A DNA stretch of 23,223 bases from Flemingiibacterium sp045636145. Its GTDB lineage: Bacteria > Bacillota > Clostridia > Oscillospirales > CAG-272. Positions 12,884 through 20,715 of the stretch are shown here, piece after piece; the stretch's first letter is position 1; the number at the start of each line of letters is the position of its first letter. Position numbers and translations under genes: made by a program. The notes beneath the pieces were generated by a model. It was not told where the DNA came from and did not search any database. It was given only the letters and a program-made list of their open reading frames with translations. Where the stretch lies: NCBI GenBank assembly GCA_045636145.1, contig JAZTWV010000018.1, forward strand, positions 1 through 23,223, given 5' to 3'.

Positions 12884-13231
12884 ATGTCCGAAAGCCCTTT
12901 GATGATAAAATCGAAAGCGTTTGCTTTAGAGGTCATTCGCGCTTGCAAGGCACTTCGTGAGGCAAGATGCGAAAGTGCGCTTATAAATCAATTTTTGCGA
13001 TCAGGCACAAGTATCGGCGCGAATATTCACGAGGCATTTTATGCCCACGGCAAGGCAGATTTTGTGGCGAAGTTACACATTGCCCTAAAAGAATGTTCCG
13101 AAACAGAATATTGGCTTGAGCTTTTGATTGAAAGCGGATATTACAACGATAAAACTATATTAGACAGATGTGTTGAAGTAAAAAGGATTCTGATTGCCTC
13201 CCTCAACACAGCAAAGGAAGGGACAAAATAA
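12884..13231 (+). CDS. Four-helix-bundle protein (23S rRNA intervening-sequence / S23 family)
   Basis: This 115-residue, almost wholly helical protein belongs to the S23/IVP family. The signature L-R-S-G-T-S-I-G-A-N-I-H-E-A lies at 43-56, followed by DFVAKLHIALKECSETEYWL and the closing helix with VEVKRILIASL. The family was first found inside intervening sequences of 23S rRNA genes. Stand-alone copies such as this are common, form homopentamers and have no firmly established role. AGGAGGG lies 7 bases before the ATG. The gene has its own promoter and lies directly downstream of a repeat cluster, far from any rRNA gene in this window. Confidence 0.85.
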   Translation: MSESPLMIKSKAFALEVIRACKALREARCESALINQFLRSGTSIGANIHEAFYAHGKADFVAKLHIALKECSETEYWLELLIESGYYNDKTILDRCVEVKRILIASLNTAKEGTK

Positions 13232-13346
13232 ACGTTCAGCGCACTAACATAGTTTGCATATCAACCGCGTCACCAACAAACTAAATCTCCCACTTTGCAA
13301 AATCCGCTTTTTTATTTGTAAATTCTTGCATATTTGCCGCAACTGG

Positions 13347-13375
13347 TTGACAATGCAAAAGCCGAGTGATACAAT
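13347..13375 (+). promoter_or_regulatory. Promoter of the GH43-like gene
   Basis: TTGACA (13347-13352), a 17-bp spacer and TACAAT (13370-13375) give a leader of about 50 bases. Confidence 0.8.
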
Positions 13376-13432
13376 GTACACAAGCAAGGTTTAATATTAA
13401 CCTTAATTATAAAGCAAGGAAGGTAAGCACCA

Positions 13433-14401
13433 ATGAGTTCTGCAACCACAGGCATCAAGCACCCAAAAAAGCCGACAATCAGAAAGCTTGGAACTATCAG
13501 CTGCAACAATATCGTTGAAACTACGCCCATCGTCTTCAAAGGCGAGCTTTACCGCTTCGAGGTTGTCCGCAGAAAGAGCTTTACCTCCGAAACTGCGGTA
13601 AATACATATTGGAGAGACATTGACGAGCCTCCGTGCCTTCGTTTTGTACACGTAAGAACAAATACGCCAACTCCCACATTTGCCGACAACCACTGCTTCG
13701 GCTTCCCTATTGCCATCGGCGACACTATGTATGTTGTCACCTGCGTTGGCAAGGATTGGGCAAGTGACCGTCTGGCTTTCTTTAAGTCCGACGACCTTGT
13801 TAATTGGGAGAAATACACTGAGTTACACCTGCCGGGGTATAAGATATTCAACATGAATATAGCTAAAATGGGCGATCTCTACACACTCCTCATAGAGATC
13901 ATCGCCCCCAAAGAGGAAATGGGAAAGGCACCCGGCACTTTTCGTTTCCTCACATCTGCCGATATGACAAATTGGACTCTTACTCCCAGCGAGTGCGCAT
14001 TCCAGAGAGACAGATATTCCGGTGCTCCGGCAATGTACACCTTTGAGGGCGATCCGTACTATTACGTTATCTATCTTGAAGAATATCCCTGCCAGCGTTA
14101 CGCTAACTCTATTGCACGCTCAAAAGACCTTATAAACTGGGAATACAGTCCCATAAACCCCGTACTTATGTACGATGATGCGGAGGACAAAAAGATCGGC
14201 AGCCCGTTCTTAACTCCTGCTGACCGCCAGAGAATTGATGATGCTCTCAATATAAACAACAGCGACATGGAGCTTTGCGAGTATCTCGGCAGAACCATCA
14301 TCTACTACAGCTGGGGCGACCAGAAAGGCAACGAGTTCCTTGCCGAAGCCTGCGCTGAATGCGGTGCGCACGAATTTTTGAAAGCGTTCTTTGAGGCGTA
14401 A
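13433..14401 (+). CDS. GH43/GH32-superfamily-like five-bladed beta-propeller protein
   Basis: This 322-residue protein has no signal peptide and should be cytoplasmic. Three repeats of the propeller motif S-x-D-L-x-N-W are spaced through it: KSDDLVNWE (118-126), TSADMTNWT (174-182) and RSKDLINWE (229-237). They are typical of the GH32/43/62/68/130 glycosidase superfamily. Acidic residues in the right kind of context (for example Asp85 in TFADNH and Glu155 in LLIEII) exist, but I cannot assign a catalytic set. The protein could be a glycosidase for imported oligosaccharides or a non-catalytic relative. AAGGAAGG lies upstream of the ATG. It is monocistronic, with its own promoter and terminator, facing the SGNH esterase operon. 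Confidence 0.65.
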   Translation: MSSATTGIKHPKKPTIRKLGTISCNNIVETTPIVFKGELYRFEVVRRKSFTSETAVNTYWRDIDEPPCLRFVHVRTNTPTPTFADNHCFGFPIAIGDTMYVVTCVGKDWASDRLAFFKSDDLVNWEKYTELHLPGYKIFNMNIAKMGDLYTLLIEIIAPKEEMGKAPGTFRFLTSADMTNWTLTPSECAFQRDRYSGAPAMYTFEGDPYYYVIYLEEYPCQRYANSIARSKDLINWEYSPINPVLMYDDAEDKKIGSPFLTPADRQRIDDALNINNSDMELCEYLGRTIIYYSWGDQKGNEFLAEACAECGAHEFLKAFFEA

Positions 14402-14417
14402 GACTAATAATCCCAAT

Positions 14418-14443
14418 AAAAAAGAGCCTTTCGGCTCTTTTTT
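14418..14443. terminator. Bidirectional terminator between GH43-like and NHLP-like genes
   Basis: The stem AAAAAAGAGCC / GGCTCTTTTTT (14418-14428 / 14433-14443) has loop TTTC. It can end transcripts from both sides and overlaps the last codon of the minus-strand gene. Confidence 0.9.
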
Positions 14444-14690
14444 ATTTCTTCAGTTTTCCGAAAAATCCGCCGAGCGCATCCTTTATTCCGTCTGCCTTGT
14501 CAGCGATATCACCTACTGCAAGCTTTGCCTTAACGCCGTCGATAACCTTCTCAATAACGTCGTCGGGCAGATCAACACCGAGCACTTCCTCAAGTGCCTT
14601 TACAGGCTCAGTCTTGAACTTGGCGCGAAGCGCATCGTCGCTCTTTATTTTCGCAACCACCGCTTCAATTTTTTCCTTGATCTCATCCAT
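14442..14690 (-). CDS. Small NHLP-leader-like protein
   Basis: This 82-residue, mostly helical protein has a central segment (about 18-50) with DDALRAKFKTEP, VKALEEVLGVDLPDD and VIEKVIDGVKAKL. It resembles the nitrile-hydratase-like leader peptides (NHLP) of RiPP precursors, whose pattern is L-x-x-D/E-P-x-x-A-L-E-x-x-L-G-V-D-L-P-D. The C-terminus (68-82, DGIKDALGGFFGKLKK) is glycine-rich and cationic-amphipathic. It has no cysteines and few Ser/Thr, so typical thioether or azole chemistry is unlikely. It could be a bacteriocin-like peptide or a small cytoplasmic protein that only shares the fold. GGAGG lies 8 bases before the ATG. It follows the SGNH esterase gene by 34 bp, probably in the same transcript. 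Confidence 0.6.
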   Translation of the reverse strand: MDEIKEKIEAVVAKIKSDDALRAKFKTEPVKALEEVLGVDLPDDVIEKVIDGVKAKLAVGDIADKADGIKDALGGFFGKLKK

Positions 14691-14724
14691 GTTTTTATCC
14701 TCCGTAATAATTTATTTCCGCATC

Positions 14725-15702
14725 TTAAAGATGCTTTTTTATTTCAAGATACAGGGCATCTGCATACACTCCCATACCAAGGTCGTTTGGATGCAATCCG
14801 TCAGCATAAAACGCAAGCAGATGAGCATTCAGATATGATCCGTTTATCACCGTAACATTTGAAAGATCGGCGCAGTTTTCTGCAATTATGTCATGCACGT
14901 CACTGCAGGGACCGTCAAATTTATCGGAGCGCTCATCCTTTCGCCAAAGCGGCGATACTGCGAATATTTTAGCTGTGGGATACTTTGCCGAAAGTCGCTT
15001 GTAAAACTCACGGCTTTGTTTTGCGACTGTGTCACGGCTTTGACTGTACCAATCGTTAGTACCGTACGCCACAGTCACGATATCCGGCACAATCTCTTCC
15101 GGAAGCTCTAATATCTCCGGAAAGAACACGTCACCGCTGATCGCCTTGTTGTAGTTGTCGGCATCAAGCAGACGTGCAAGACGGGAAGCATAAGTAAGCG
15201 ACGGATATTCCGCCGTGAAGCCTTGGCTAATGGAGTCGCCGTAATTCATCATGATGCGACTGCGCTTCACGGGAACGATCTGCGCGCCGTCGTCAAGGGT
15301 AAGGGCAGTGATAACGGGAACTCTTGACCATGGGAGATATATCTCCACTTTTTTATTGCCGCTTCCAAGCGAAACGCTGATGCGAGCCTCATTTTCCTCC
15401 GGCGAAACGGCGCGGTGCGCTGTCATTGCATCGTTTACGTATATGTCAAAGCAGCAGAATGTGCCTCCTGCCGTACGCTTCACGGCACATTCAAGCGAAA
15501 GGTGTTTCGAATCGGTTTCAAACGCAAGTCTGACTCCTGCCGCCGCAAATGTTCGCTGTGCATAATTGTCATCCCTGTACTTGGTATAGTATTCGGTCTG
15601 CTCCTCGGTAAAACGGCGAAATACGCATCCGCCGTCAGCCTCTAAGACATTCAACGCGCCGCAAGTGACCGCTCTTATCTGATCTGCTGTAAGCTTCATC
15701 AC
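14725..15702 (-). CDS. SGNH/GDSL-family esterase, paralogue 2
   Basis: This 325-residue enzyme has two domains: an N-terminal beta-sandwich (about 1-145) like those preceding carbohydrate-esterase SGNH domains, and a C-terminal SGNH hydrolase (about 150-325). The catalytic blocks are complete: G-D-S at 155-157 with nucleophile Ser157, the oxyanion Gly190, G-T-N-D at 214-217 with Asn216, and D-G-L-H-P-N with Asp301 and His304. Members deacetylate or deacylate sugars and polysaccharide fragments. No signal peptide is present, so the substrate should be intracellular. Two adjacent ATG codons compete as the start; the first is used here, with AAGGGC upstream. It lies 8 bp downstream of a close paralogue. 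Confidence 0.8.
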   Translation of the reverse strand: MMKLTADQIRAVTCGALNVLEADGGCVFRRFTEEQTEYYTKYRDDNYAQRTFAAAGVRLAFETDSKHLSLECAVKRTAGGTFCCFDIYVNDAMTAHRAVSPEENEARISVSLGSGNKKVEIYLPWSRVPVITALTLDDGAQIVPVKRSRIMMNYGDSISQGFTAEYPSLTYASRLARLLDADNYNKAISGDVFFPEILELPEEIVPDIVTVAYGTNDWYSQSRDTVAKQSREFYKRLSAKYPTAKIFAVSPLWRKDERSDKFDGPCSDVHDIIAENCADLSNVTVINGSYLNAHLLAFYADGLHPNDLGMGVYADALYLEIKKHL

Positions 15703-15710
15703 TTTAGCCC

Positions 15711-16688
15711 TTATATGTACTTTTTAATTTCATTATAAAGATTTTCGGCGTAAATATCCATGCCGAAATCGTGGGGATGAAGTCCGTCGGTGTAATACGC
15801 AGGATCGCACGGTGCAAGCTTGCTTCCGTCGATTATAGTCACGTTTGCAAGTCCTGCCGCGGCGTTTTCAATAACCCCGTGGACCTCGCTGAGAGGACCG
15901 CCGAACTTTCCGATTCGCGTGTTCATCGCGCGCCAGATGGGAGATATGGCGAATATGCGTGCCGATGGGAATTTTCTCGAAAGAGCCACCATAAAATCGC
16001 GGCTTCGCTTTGTCAGCGTTTCGCGGCTGTGAACGATCCAATCGTTTGTGCCGTATGCCACGGTTATTATGTGGGGAGTAACCGGTTCTTCCACATCGAG
16101 AAGCTCCGGAAAGAAGCGGTCGCCGCCGATTGCTTTGTTGTAAAGGTCGGCATCAAGTCTTGCCGCAAGCTGTGCGGCATATGTACGGGATGTAAGCTGT
16201 GCGAAGTAGCCGTTTGTGATAGAGTCGCCGAATGCCATCATAATTCTTGAACGGCGAAGCGGTTTTAAAATCGCACCGTCGTCAAGGGTAATATCCGAGA
16301 CGGTGACATTCTTCTGCCACGGAAGATAGATTTCTATGTTTTTAACGCCGTCTCCAAGCTCTGTCAGGTCTACTCTTCCCTTTGCGTTAAGGTCAACAGG
16401 GAATTTCCCGACAGCCTTGCCGTCAACAAACACCTCGATCCAAGCAAAACCGATACTCGGTTCGGTGTAGTGTCCGTATGTGAGGGAAAAGTTTGTAGAA
16501 TCAGTTGTAAACGCAAGGCGGATGCCGGAATTGGTCAGCGTCTTTTTTCCGTACATCTCATCGCGGTATTTTATATATGCATTCGTCTGCTCTTTGGTGA
16601 ATCTGCGGAATTCAAATCCTCCGTTACCGGAAATAACGCTCTCTGCGCCGCAGGTTATGGATTTCACCTGCTCCAAATTAAGTATCAT
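15711..16688 (-). CDS. SGNH/GDSL-family esterase, paralogue 1
   Basis: This 325-residue enzyme has the same two-domain layout and length as the next gene, so it is a tandem duplicate that has diverged. The catalytic set is intact: G-D-S at 154-156 with nucleophile Ser156, Gly189 in KAIGGD, G-T-N-D at 213-216 with Asn215, and D-G-L-H with Asp301 and His304. It also lacks a signal peptide and should act in the cytoplasm, probably on acylated sugars. Keeping both copies with full active sites suggests two related substrates. AAGGAG lies 7 bases before the ATG. It is the first gene of the operon that continues into the second esterase and the NHLP-like protein. Confidence 0.8.
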   Translation of the reverse strand: MILNLEQVKSITCGAESVISGNGGFEFRRFTKEQTNAYIKYRDEMYGKKTLTNSGIRLAFTTDSTNFSLTYGHYTEPSIGFAWIEVFVDGKAVGKFPVDLNAKGRVDLTELGDGVKNIEIYLPWQKNVTVSDITLDDGAILKPLRRSRIMMAFGDSITNGYFAQLTSRTYAAQLAARLDADLYNKAIGGDRFFPELLDVEEPVTPHIITVAYGTNDWIVHSRETLTKRSRDFMVALSRKFPSARIFAISPIWRAMNTRIGKFGGPLSEVHGVIENAAAGLANVTIIDGSKLAPCDPAYYTDGLHPHDFGMDIYAENLYNEIKKYI

Positions 16689-16721
16689 ACCATTTCTCCT
16701 TAATTTTTACTTGTTACCTTA

Positions 16722-16750
16722 ATTGTATCACAAAATTGCCGTTCTGTCAC
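16722..16750 (-). promoter_or_regulatory. Promoter of the SGNH esterase operon
   Basis: On the minus strand GTGACA (16750-16745), a 17-bp spacer and TACAAT (16727-16722) lie 33 bp before the ATG, with TGTGA before the -10 box. Confidence 0.7.
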
Positions 16751-16872
16751 TACTAAATTGTAAATTTTTTATTTTTGGCTAAGCGTACAAAACTGTCATT
16801 TCCTTTGGACAATTTTAACAGTTGCGCTTATACGCGAAGTCCACCCAATATGAAGAATTTTGCGCTGGGATA

Positions 16873-16901
16873 TTGAAAAAAAGCATAGGATATGGTATAA
16901 T
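16873..16901 (+). promoter_or_regulatory. Promoter of the 114-residue hypothetical gene
   Basis: TTGAAA (16873-16878), a 17-bp spacer and TATAAT (16896-16901) end 34 bp before the ATG. Confidence 0.75.
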
Positions 16902-16935
16902 GAAGTACCGTATTTTAATTTGTGAGGTGACATAT

Positions 16936-17280
16936 ATGCTTGATATATTCAAGAAGCTCTTTAAGCCAAAAAACGAAAATTCTGTCGCGTTCAGAATAGA
17001 GATGGCAAAACATCTTTCGGGACGCGCCATAAAATATTGCAGTGAGCGCGATCCCGAAACGGGAACGGACATCGTTATCGGAAAAGCAGGCTCGCTTTCC
17101 ATAAAGGACGATGAATTTATCGTTCTGTCAAGTGCAGATATCGTTTTCCGCTGTAAAATAACCGAGCTTCGGGCGTGGGAGCTTATGAGTAACGACGGAG
17201 CTATGCTCACCGCCCCCGATCTTACAAAAGGCGGCGCGGAGCGCACCATAATGGTTTACTACACATATTACCGCAAATAG
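16936..17280 (+). CDS. Hypothetical protein, 114 residues
   Basis: I do not recognise this protein. It begins with an amphipathic basic helix (MLDIFKKLFKPK) that could rest on the membrane. A predicted mixed alpha/beta body follows, with SERDPETGTDIVIGKAGSLS and DEFIVLSSADIVFRC, ending in an aromatic stretch (MVYYTYYRK). No catalytic motif is visible. The open frame extends upstream to 16822, but that would run through the promoter. The ATG at 16936 has GAGGTG 7 bases before it and fits the mapped promoter. The gene is monocistronic. Confidence 0.7.
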   Translation: MLDIFKKLFKPKNENSVAFRIEMAKHLSGRAIKYCSERDPETGTDIVIGKAGSLSIKDDEFIVLSSADIVFRCKITELRAWELMSNDGAMLTAPDLTKGGAERTIMVYYTYYRK

Positions 17281-17313
17281 AAATCGAAAAGTATCGGAAA
17301 TTTGCGATTTTTT
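17272..17313 (+). terminator. Weak candidate terminator
   Basis: CGCAAAT (17272-17278) pairs with ATTTGCG (17300-17306), followed by ATTTTTT. An alternative pairing is AAATCG/CGATTT. The stems are short with a large loop. Confidence 0.35.
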
Positions 17314-17365
17314 ACCGCATTTTTTACTTACATAAATTTCGGTACTGTTTTTTTGCCAAAAGACC

Positions 17366-17394
17366 TTGACAATTGTGTTTGTTTGGTATATTAT
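17366..17394 (+). promoter_or_regulatory. Promoter of the Gfo-isomerase-Gfo operon
   Basis: TTGACA (17366-17371), a 17-bp spacer and TATTAT (17389-17394) give a leader of about 75 bases. Confidence 0.7.
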
Positions 17395-17475
17395 TGACAT
17401 GTACGGTTATCATCCGCCGCAGTTTAGGGGCGGATGTTCCGTAACGTTGAAATTTTATTTGGAGGTAGTTTTACA

Positions 17476-18558
17476 ATGGCTGCAAGAACCGTAAAAGTCG
17501 GCATCATCGGATGCGGAGGTATCGCCAACGGCAAGCATATGCCCGCTCTTAAAAAAGTTGAAGGGGTCGAAATGGTTGCATTCTGCGATATCGTTGTTAA
17601 AAAGGCAGAAAAGGCTGCAAAGGAATTTGGCACTCCCGGTGCAAAGGTATACGAGGATTACAAGGAGCTGCTCCGTGATGAGTCCATCGAGGTAGTTCAC
17701 GTGTGCACACCAAACCGCAGTCACAGCTTTATAACTGTTGATGCACTTGATTCCGGCAAGCACGTTATGTGCGAAAAGCCAATGGCTATAAATTCCGCTG
17801 AGGCTCTCAAGATGATTGAGGCAGCTAAGCGTTCCGGCAAGAAGCTCACCATCGGTTATCAGAACCGTCAGAATCCCGAATCTCAGTTCCTTAAGGCAGA
17901 GGCTGACAAGGGCACCTTCGGCGATATATACTACGCAAAGGCAACCGCTCTGCGCCGCCGCGCAGTTCCCACATGGGGTGTGTTCCTTAACGAATATGAA
18001 CAGGGCGGCGGTCCCCTTATCGACATCGGTACCCATGCTCTTGACCTTACCCTCTGGACAATGAACAACTACAAGCCGAAGTACTGTGTAGGTACAACCT
18101 ACCATAAGCTTAATGGTGACACAAACACCGGCAATGCATTTGGAGACTGGGATCCCGAACAGTTCACTGTTGAAGACTCTGCTTTTGGCTTTATCGTAAT
18201 GGAAAACGGTGCAACAATCGTGCTTGAATCCGCTTGGGCTCTCAACACCCTTGATGTGCGCGAGGCTAAAACCACTGTCTGCGGTACAAAAGCAGGCGGC
18301 GACATGAATAACGGCGTTAATATCAACTCTATTATCAACGGCAAGCAGTGTGTTACCACCGCTGATCTCAAGGCCGGCGGCGTAGCTTTCTATGACGGCA
18401 AGGCCGCAACTTCTGCTGACCGTGAAATGCAGCAGTGGATTGACGCTGTTGTAAACGACACCACTCCTTGCGTTCTTCCTGAACAGGCATACACCGTTAC
18501 CCGTATTCTTGAGGGCATCTACGAGTCCGCCAAGACAGGTACTATTTACAATTTCTGA
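17476..18558 (+). CDS. Gfo/Idh/MocA-family oxidoreductase (first of pair)
   Basis: This 360-residue NAD(P)-dependent dehydrogenase has the Rossmann motif G-C-G-G-I-A at 12-17, C-D-I after the second strand (37-39) and E-K-P at 100-102. The substrate-domain segment GGGPLIDIGTHALDLTLW follows, with the conserved Asp and His of the family's active site. The frame is open from 17434, but the ATG at 17476 has GGAGGTAG before it and starts the conserved domain. It is the first gene of an operon with a TIM-barrel isomerase and another oxidoreductase of the same family but low similarity. Likely substrates are a sugar, sugar derivative or glycoside. The protein has no signal peptide. Confidence 0.88.
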   Translation: MAARTVKVGIIGCGGIANGKHMPALKKVEGVEMVAFCDIVVKKAEKAAKEFGTPGAKVYEDYKELLRDESIEVVHVCTPNRSHSFITVDALDSGKHVMCEKPMAINSAEALKMIEAAKRSGKKLTIGYQNRQNPESQFLKAEADKGTFGDIYYAKATALRRRAVPTWGVFLNEYEQGGGPLIDIGTHALDLTLWTMNNYKPKYCVGTTYHKLNGDTNTGNAFGDWDPEQFTVEDSAFGFIVMENGATIVLESAWALNTLDVREAKTTVCGTKAGGDMNNGVNINSIINGKQCVTTADLKAGGVAFYDGKAATSADREMQQWIDAVVNDTTPCVLPEQAYTVTRILEGIYESAKTGTIYNF

Positions 18559-18578
18559 TTTGACGGAGGATACATACA

Positions 18579-19547
18579 GTGAAACTATGTGTTATTACCA
18601 ACTGCTATGGCGGAAAGACTCTTGATGAGGCACTGTCCATATTTGCCGGTCTTGGTATCGAAGCGGCTGAGATCGGCTGCGGCGGATATCCCGGAAAGGC
18701 GCACTGCGATCCCAAAATTCTCCTTAACAGCGAGGATGAATACAACAAGTTCATGGCAACATTCGAAAAGTACGGCATCGAGCCTGCGGCACTTGCCTGC
18801 CACGGTAATCCCGTACATCCTAATAAGGAGATCGCCGCAAGCTTTGAGGCTGATTTCAGAAACGCAGTTCTCCTTGCAGAGAAGATGGGCATTGACACCA
18901 TCGTTACCTTCTCCGGCTGTCCCGGCGACTTCGAGGGCGCAAAGTACCCGAACTGGGTAACCTGCCCCTGGCCTGAGGATTTCCTTTCCATTCTTGACTA
19001 TCAGTGGAAGGAGGTTCTCATTCCCTATTGGAAGGAAGAAGTAAAATTTGCAAATGCTCACGGCGTTACAAAGATCGCACTTGAGATGCATCCCGGCTTC
19101 TGCGTATACAATCCCGAAACCCTTCTTAAGCTTCGCGCGGCTGTGGGTCCTACCATCGGTGCAAACTTCGATCCCTCTCACCTTATCTGGCAGGGCATCG
19201 ATCCCGTTGCGGCTATCCGCGAGCTTGAGGGTGCTATTTACCACTTCCACGCAAAGGACACCAAGGTTGACCCCATCAACACCGCGAAGTACGGCGTGCT
19301 TGACACCAAGCACTACGGCGACGAGATTCACCGCTCATGGGTATTCCGCGCTGTCGGCTACGGCAACGACATCGCATATTGGAAGGACATCGCATCGGCA
19401 CTCAGACTTGTTGGCTACGACAAGGTAATGTCCATTGAGCACGAGGACAGCCTCATGTCTATTGATGAGGGACTTTCCAAGGCTGTGGAATGCTTGAAGC
19501 AGGTTATCATAAAAGATCCTAAACCCGGCACTATGTCCTGGGCATAA
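18579..19547 (+). CDS. Sugar phosphate isomerase/epimerase (xylose-isomerase-like TIM barrel)
   Basis: This 322-residue TIM-barrel enzyme is of the AP-endonuclease-2/xylose-isomerase-like superfamily. The usual divalent-metal ligands can be placed: Glu169 (IALEMHPG), Asp198 and His201 (NFDPSHL), His224 (YHFHAKD) and Glu287 (SIEHED). NFDPSHLIWQGID is characteristic of sugar epimerases that sit beside Gfo/Idh/MocA genes. Such enzymes epimerise or isomerise keto-sugars or 3-keto-glycosides, as YcjR does in E. coli. The start is GTG with GGAGG 9 bases upstream. It lies 20 bp after the first oxidoreductase gene and 40 bp before the second. Role and substrate are inferred from this arrangement. Confidence 0.82.
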   Translation: MKLCVITNCYGGKTLDEALSIFAGLGIEAAEIGCGGYPGKAHCDPKILLNSEDEYNKFMATFEKYGIEPAALACHGNPVHPNKEIAASFEADFRNAVLLAEKMGIDTIVTFSGCPGDFEGAKYPNWVTCPWPEDFLSILDYQWKEVLIPYWKEEVKFANAHGVTKIALEMHPGFCVYNPETLLKLRAAVGPTIGANFDPSHLIWQGIDPVAAIRELEGAIYHFHAKDTKVDPINTAKYGVLDTKHYGDEIHRSWVFRAVGYGNDIAYWKDIASALRLVGYDKVMSIEHEDSLMSIDEGLSKAVECLKQVIIKDPKPGTMSWA

Positions 19548-19587
19548 ATTAAGTTCGGCAGTTACAAATCAGAAAAAGGAAACAGCA

Positions 19588-20625
19588 ATGAAAAATTTAG
19601 TTGTAATCGGTTACGGCGGAATGGGCGGTTGGCACGTCGAGCGTGCGCAGAAGAGCGACGTTGTAAAGCTTCTCGGCATCTACGACATCGACCCTAGGAA
19701 ATCAGAGCTTGCAGAGTCCCGCGGCATTCACGCATATGCGTCATATGAAGAGGTTCTTGCTGACAAAAATGTTGACATTGTGACAGTTGCCATCCCCAAC
19801 GATCAGCACAAGCCTGTAGTTATAAAGGCACTTGAAGCAGGAAAAAATGTTATCTGCGAAAAGCCTGTTACACTCTGCTCGGAGGACTTACAGGACATGA
19901 TCGACGCCGCAAACAAGGCAGGCAAGATCTTCTCCGTACATCAGAACAGACGCTGGGACGTTGACACCCTCGCAATGAAGGCTCTCTACGAATCCGGCGA
20001 GATCGGCGAAGTGTTCAACATCGAATCCCGTGTACACGGCTCTCGCGGAATCCCCTCGGATTGGCGCGGTATGAAGCAGTACGGCGGCGGCATGATCTAC
20101 GATTGGGGCATTCATCTTATAGACCAAATTTTGCAGATCGTCCCTTCTGAAATAGATACAGTATTCTGCCGTCTCGATCATCTGACAAACACCGAAGTTG
20201 ACGACGGCTTCAAGCTTGAGCTTATGTTCAAGAACGGTTGCCGTGCCTACATTGAGCTTGGCACATACAACTTCATCGCCCTTCCCCGTTTCTATATGCA
20301 GGGAAGAAAGGGTACGGCGCTCATTACGGATTGGCGCGAGAACTGCAAGGTAGTAAAATGCAAGGCATGGCACGAATCCGACGTTATGCCCGTTGAGACC
20401 GCCGCAGGTCTCACCAAGACCATGGCACCTCGCGACGAGATCACCACCGACACCTACGAGTGCGATCGTCCCACATCGGATGTTCACGACTACTACCGCA
20501 ACTTCGTTAAAGCAATCGACGGTATTGAGTCCCAGCTTGTTACCCACGAGCAGATGATGCTTGACATGAAAGTCATGGAAGCCGCGTTCAAATCCGCAAA
20601 GCTCGGTCAGGTTATTAAGTTCTAA
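19588..20625 (+). CDS. Gfo/Idh/MocA-family oxidoreductase (second of pair)
   Basis: This 345-residue dehydrogenase has G-Y-G-G-M-G at 8-13, the acidic YDIDP (32-36) after the second strand, and E-K-P at 91-93. The second domain includes QYGGGMIYDWGIHLIDQ with the conserved Asp/His pair. Cofactor-site and substrate-loop sequences differ from the first oxidoreductase, so the two are not a recent duplication and probably act on different steps. AGGAAACAGCA precedes the ATG. It is the last gene of the operon, and a terminator begins 5 bp after its stop. In an oxidise-epimerise-reduce scheme one oxidoreductase would form a keto intermediate and the other would reduce it. This is inference. Confidence 0.88.
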   Translation: MKNLVVIGYGGMGGWHVERAQKSDVVKLLGIYDIDPRKSELAESRGIHAYASYEEVLADKNVDIVTVAIPNDQHKPVVIKALEAGKNVICEKPVTLCSEDLQDMIDAANKAGKIFSVHQNRRWDVDTLAMKALYESGEIGEVFNIESRVHGSRGIPSDWRGMKQYGGGMIYDWGIHLIDQILQIVPSEIDTVFCRLDHLTNTEVDDGFKLELMFKNGCRAYIELGTYNFIALPRFYMQGRKGTALITDWRENCKVVKCKAWHESDVMPVETAAGLTKTMAPRDEITTDTYECDRPTSDVHDYYRNFVKAIDGIESQLVTHEQMMLDMKVMEAAFKSAKLGQVIKF

Positions 20626-20629
20626 CATG

Positions 20630-20662
20630 AAAACTCGGACTGCGAAAGTGGTCCGAGTTTTT
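20630..20662 (+). terminator. Terminator of the Gfo-isomerase-Gfo operon
   Basis: The stem AAAACTCGGAC / GTCCGAGTTTT (20630-20640 / 20651-20661) encloses a 10-base loop and ends in a T-run. Confidence 0.88.
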
Positions 20663-20671
20663 ATGTATGGG

Positions 20672-20715
20672 ATACGGTCGCTTTCTTGAAAGAAAGCTCC
20701 GCAAAGAACTTTATA
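20672..20715 (-). repeat. Dispersed intergenic repeat, partial inverted copy
   Basis: Read on the minus strand it starts TATAAAGTTCTTTGCGGAG and ends AAAGCGACCGTA. These are the same landmarks as the blocks at 4451-4490 and 21017-21079. Only the AT-rich half of the element is present. Confidence 0.7.
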
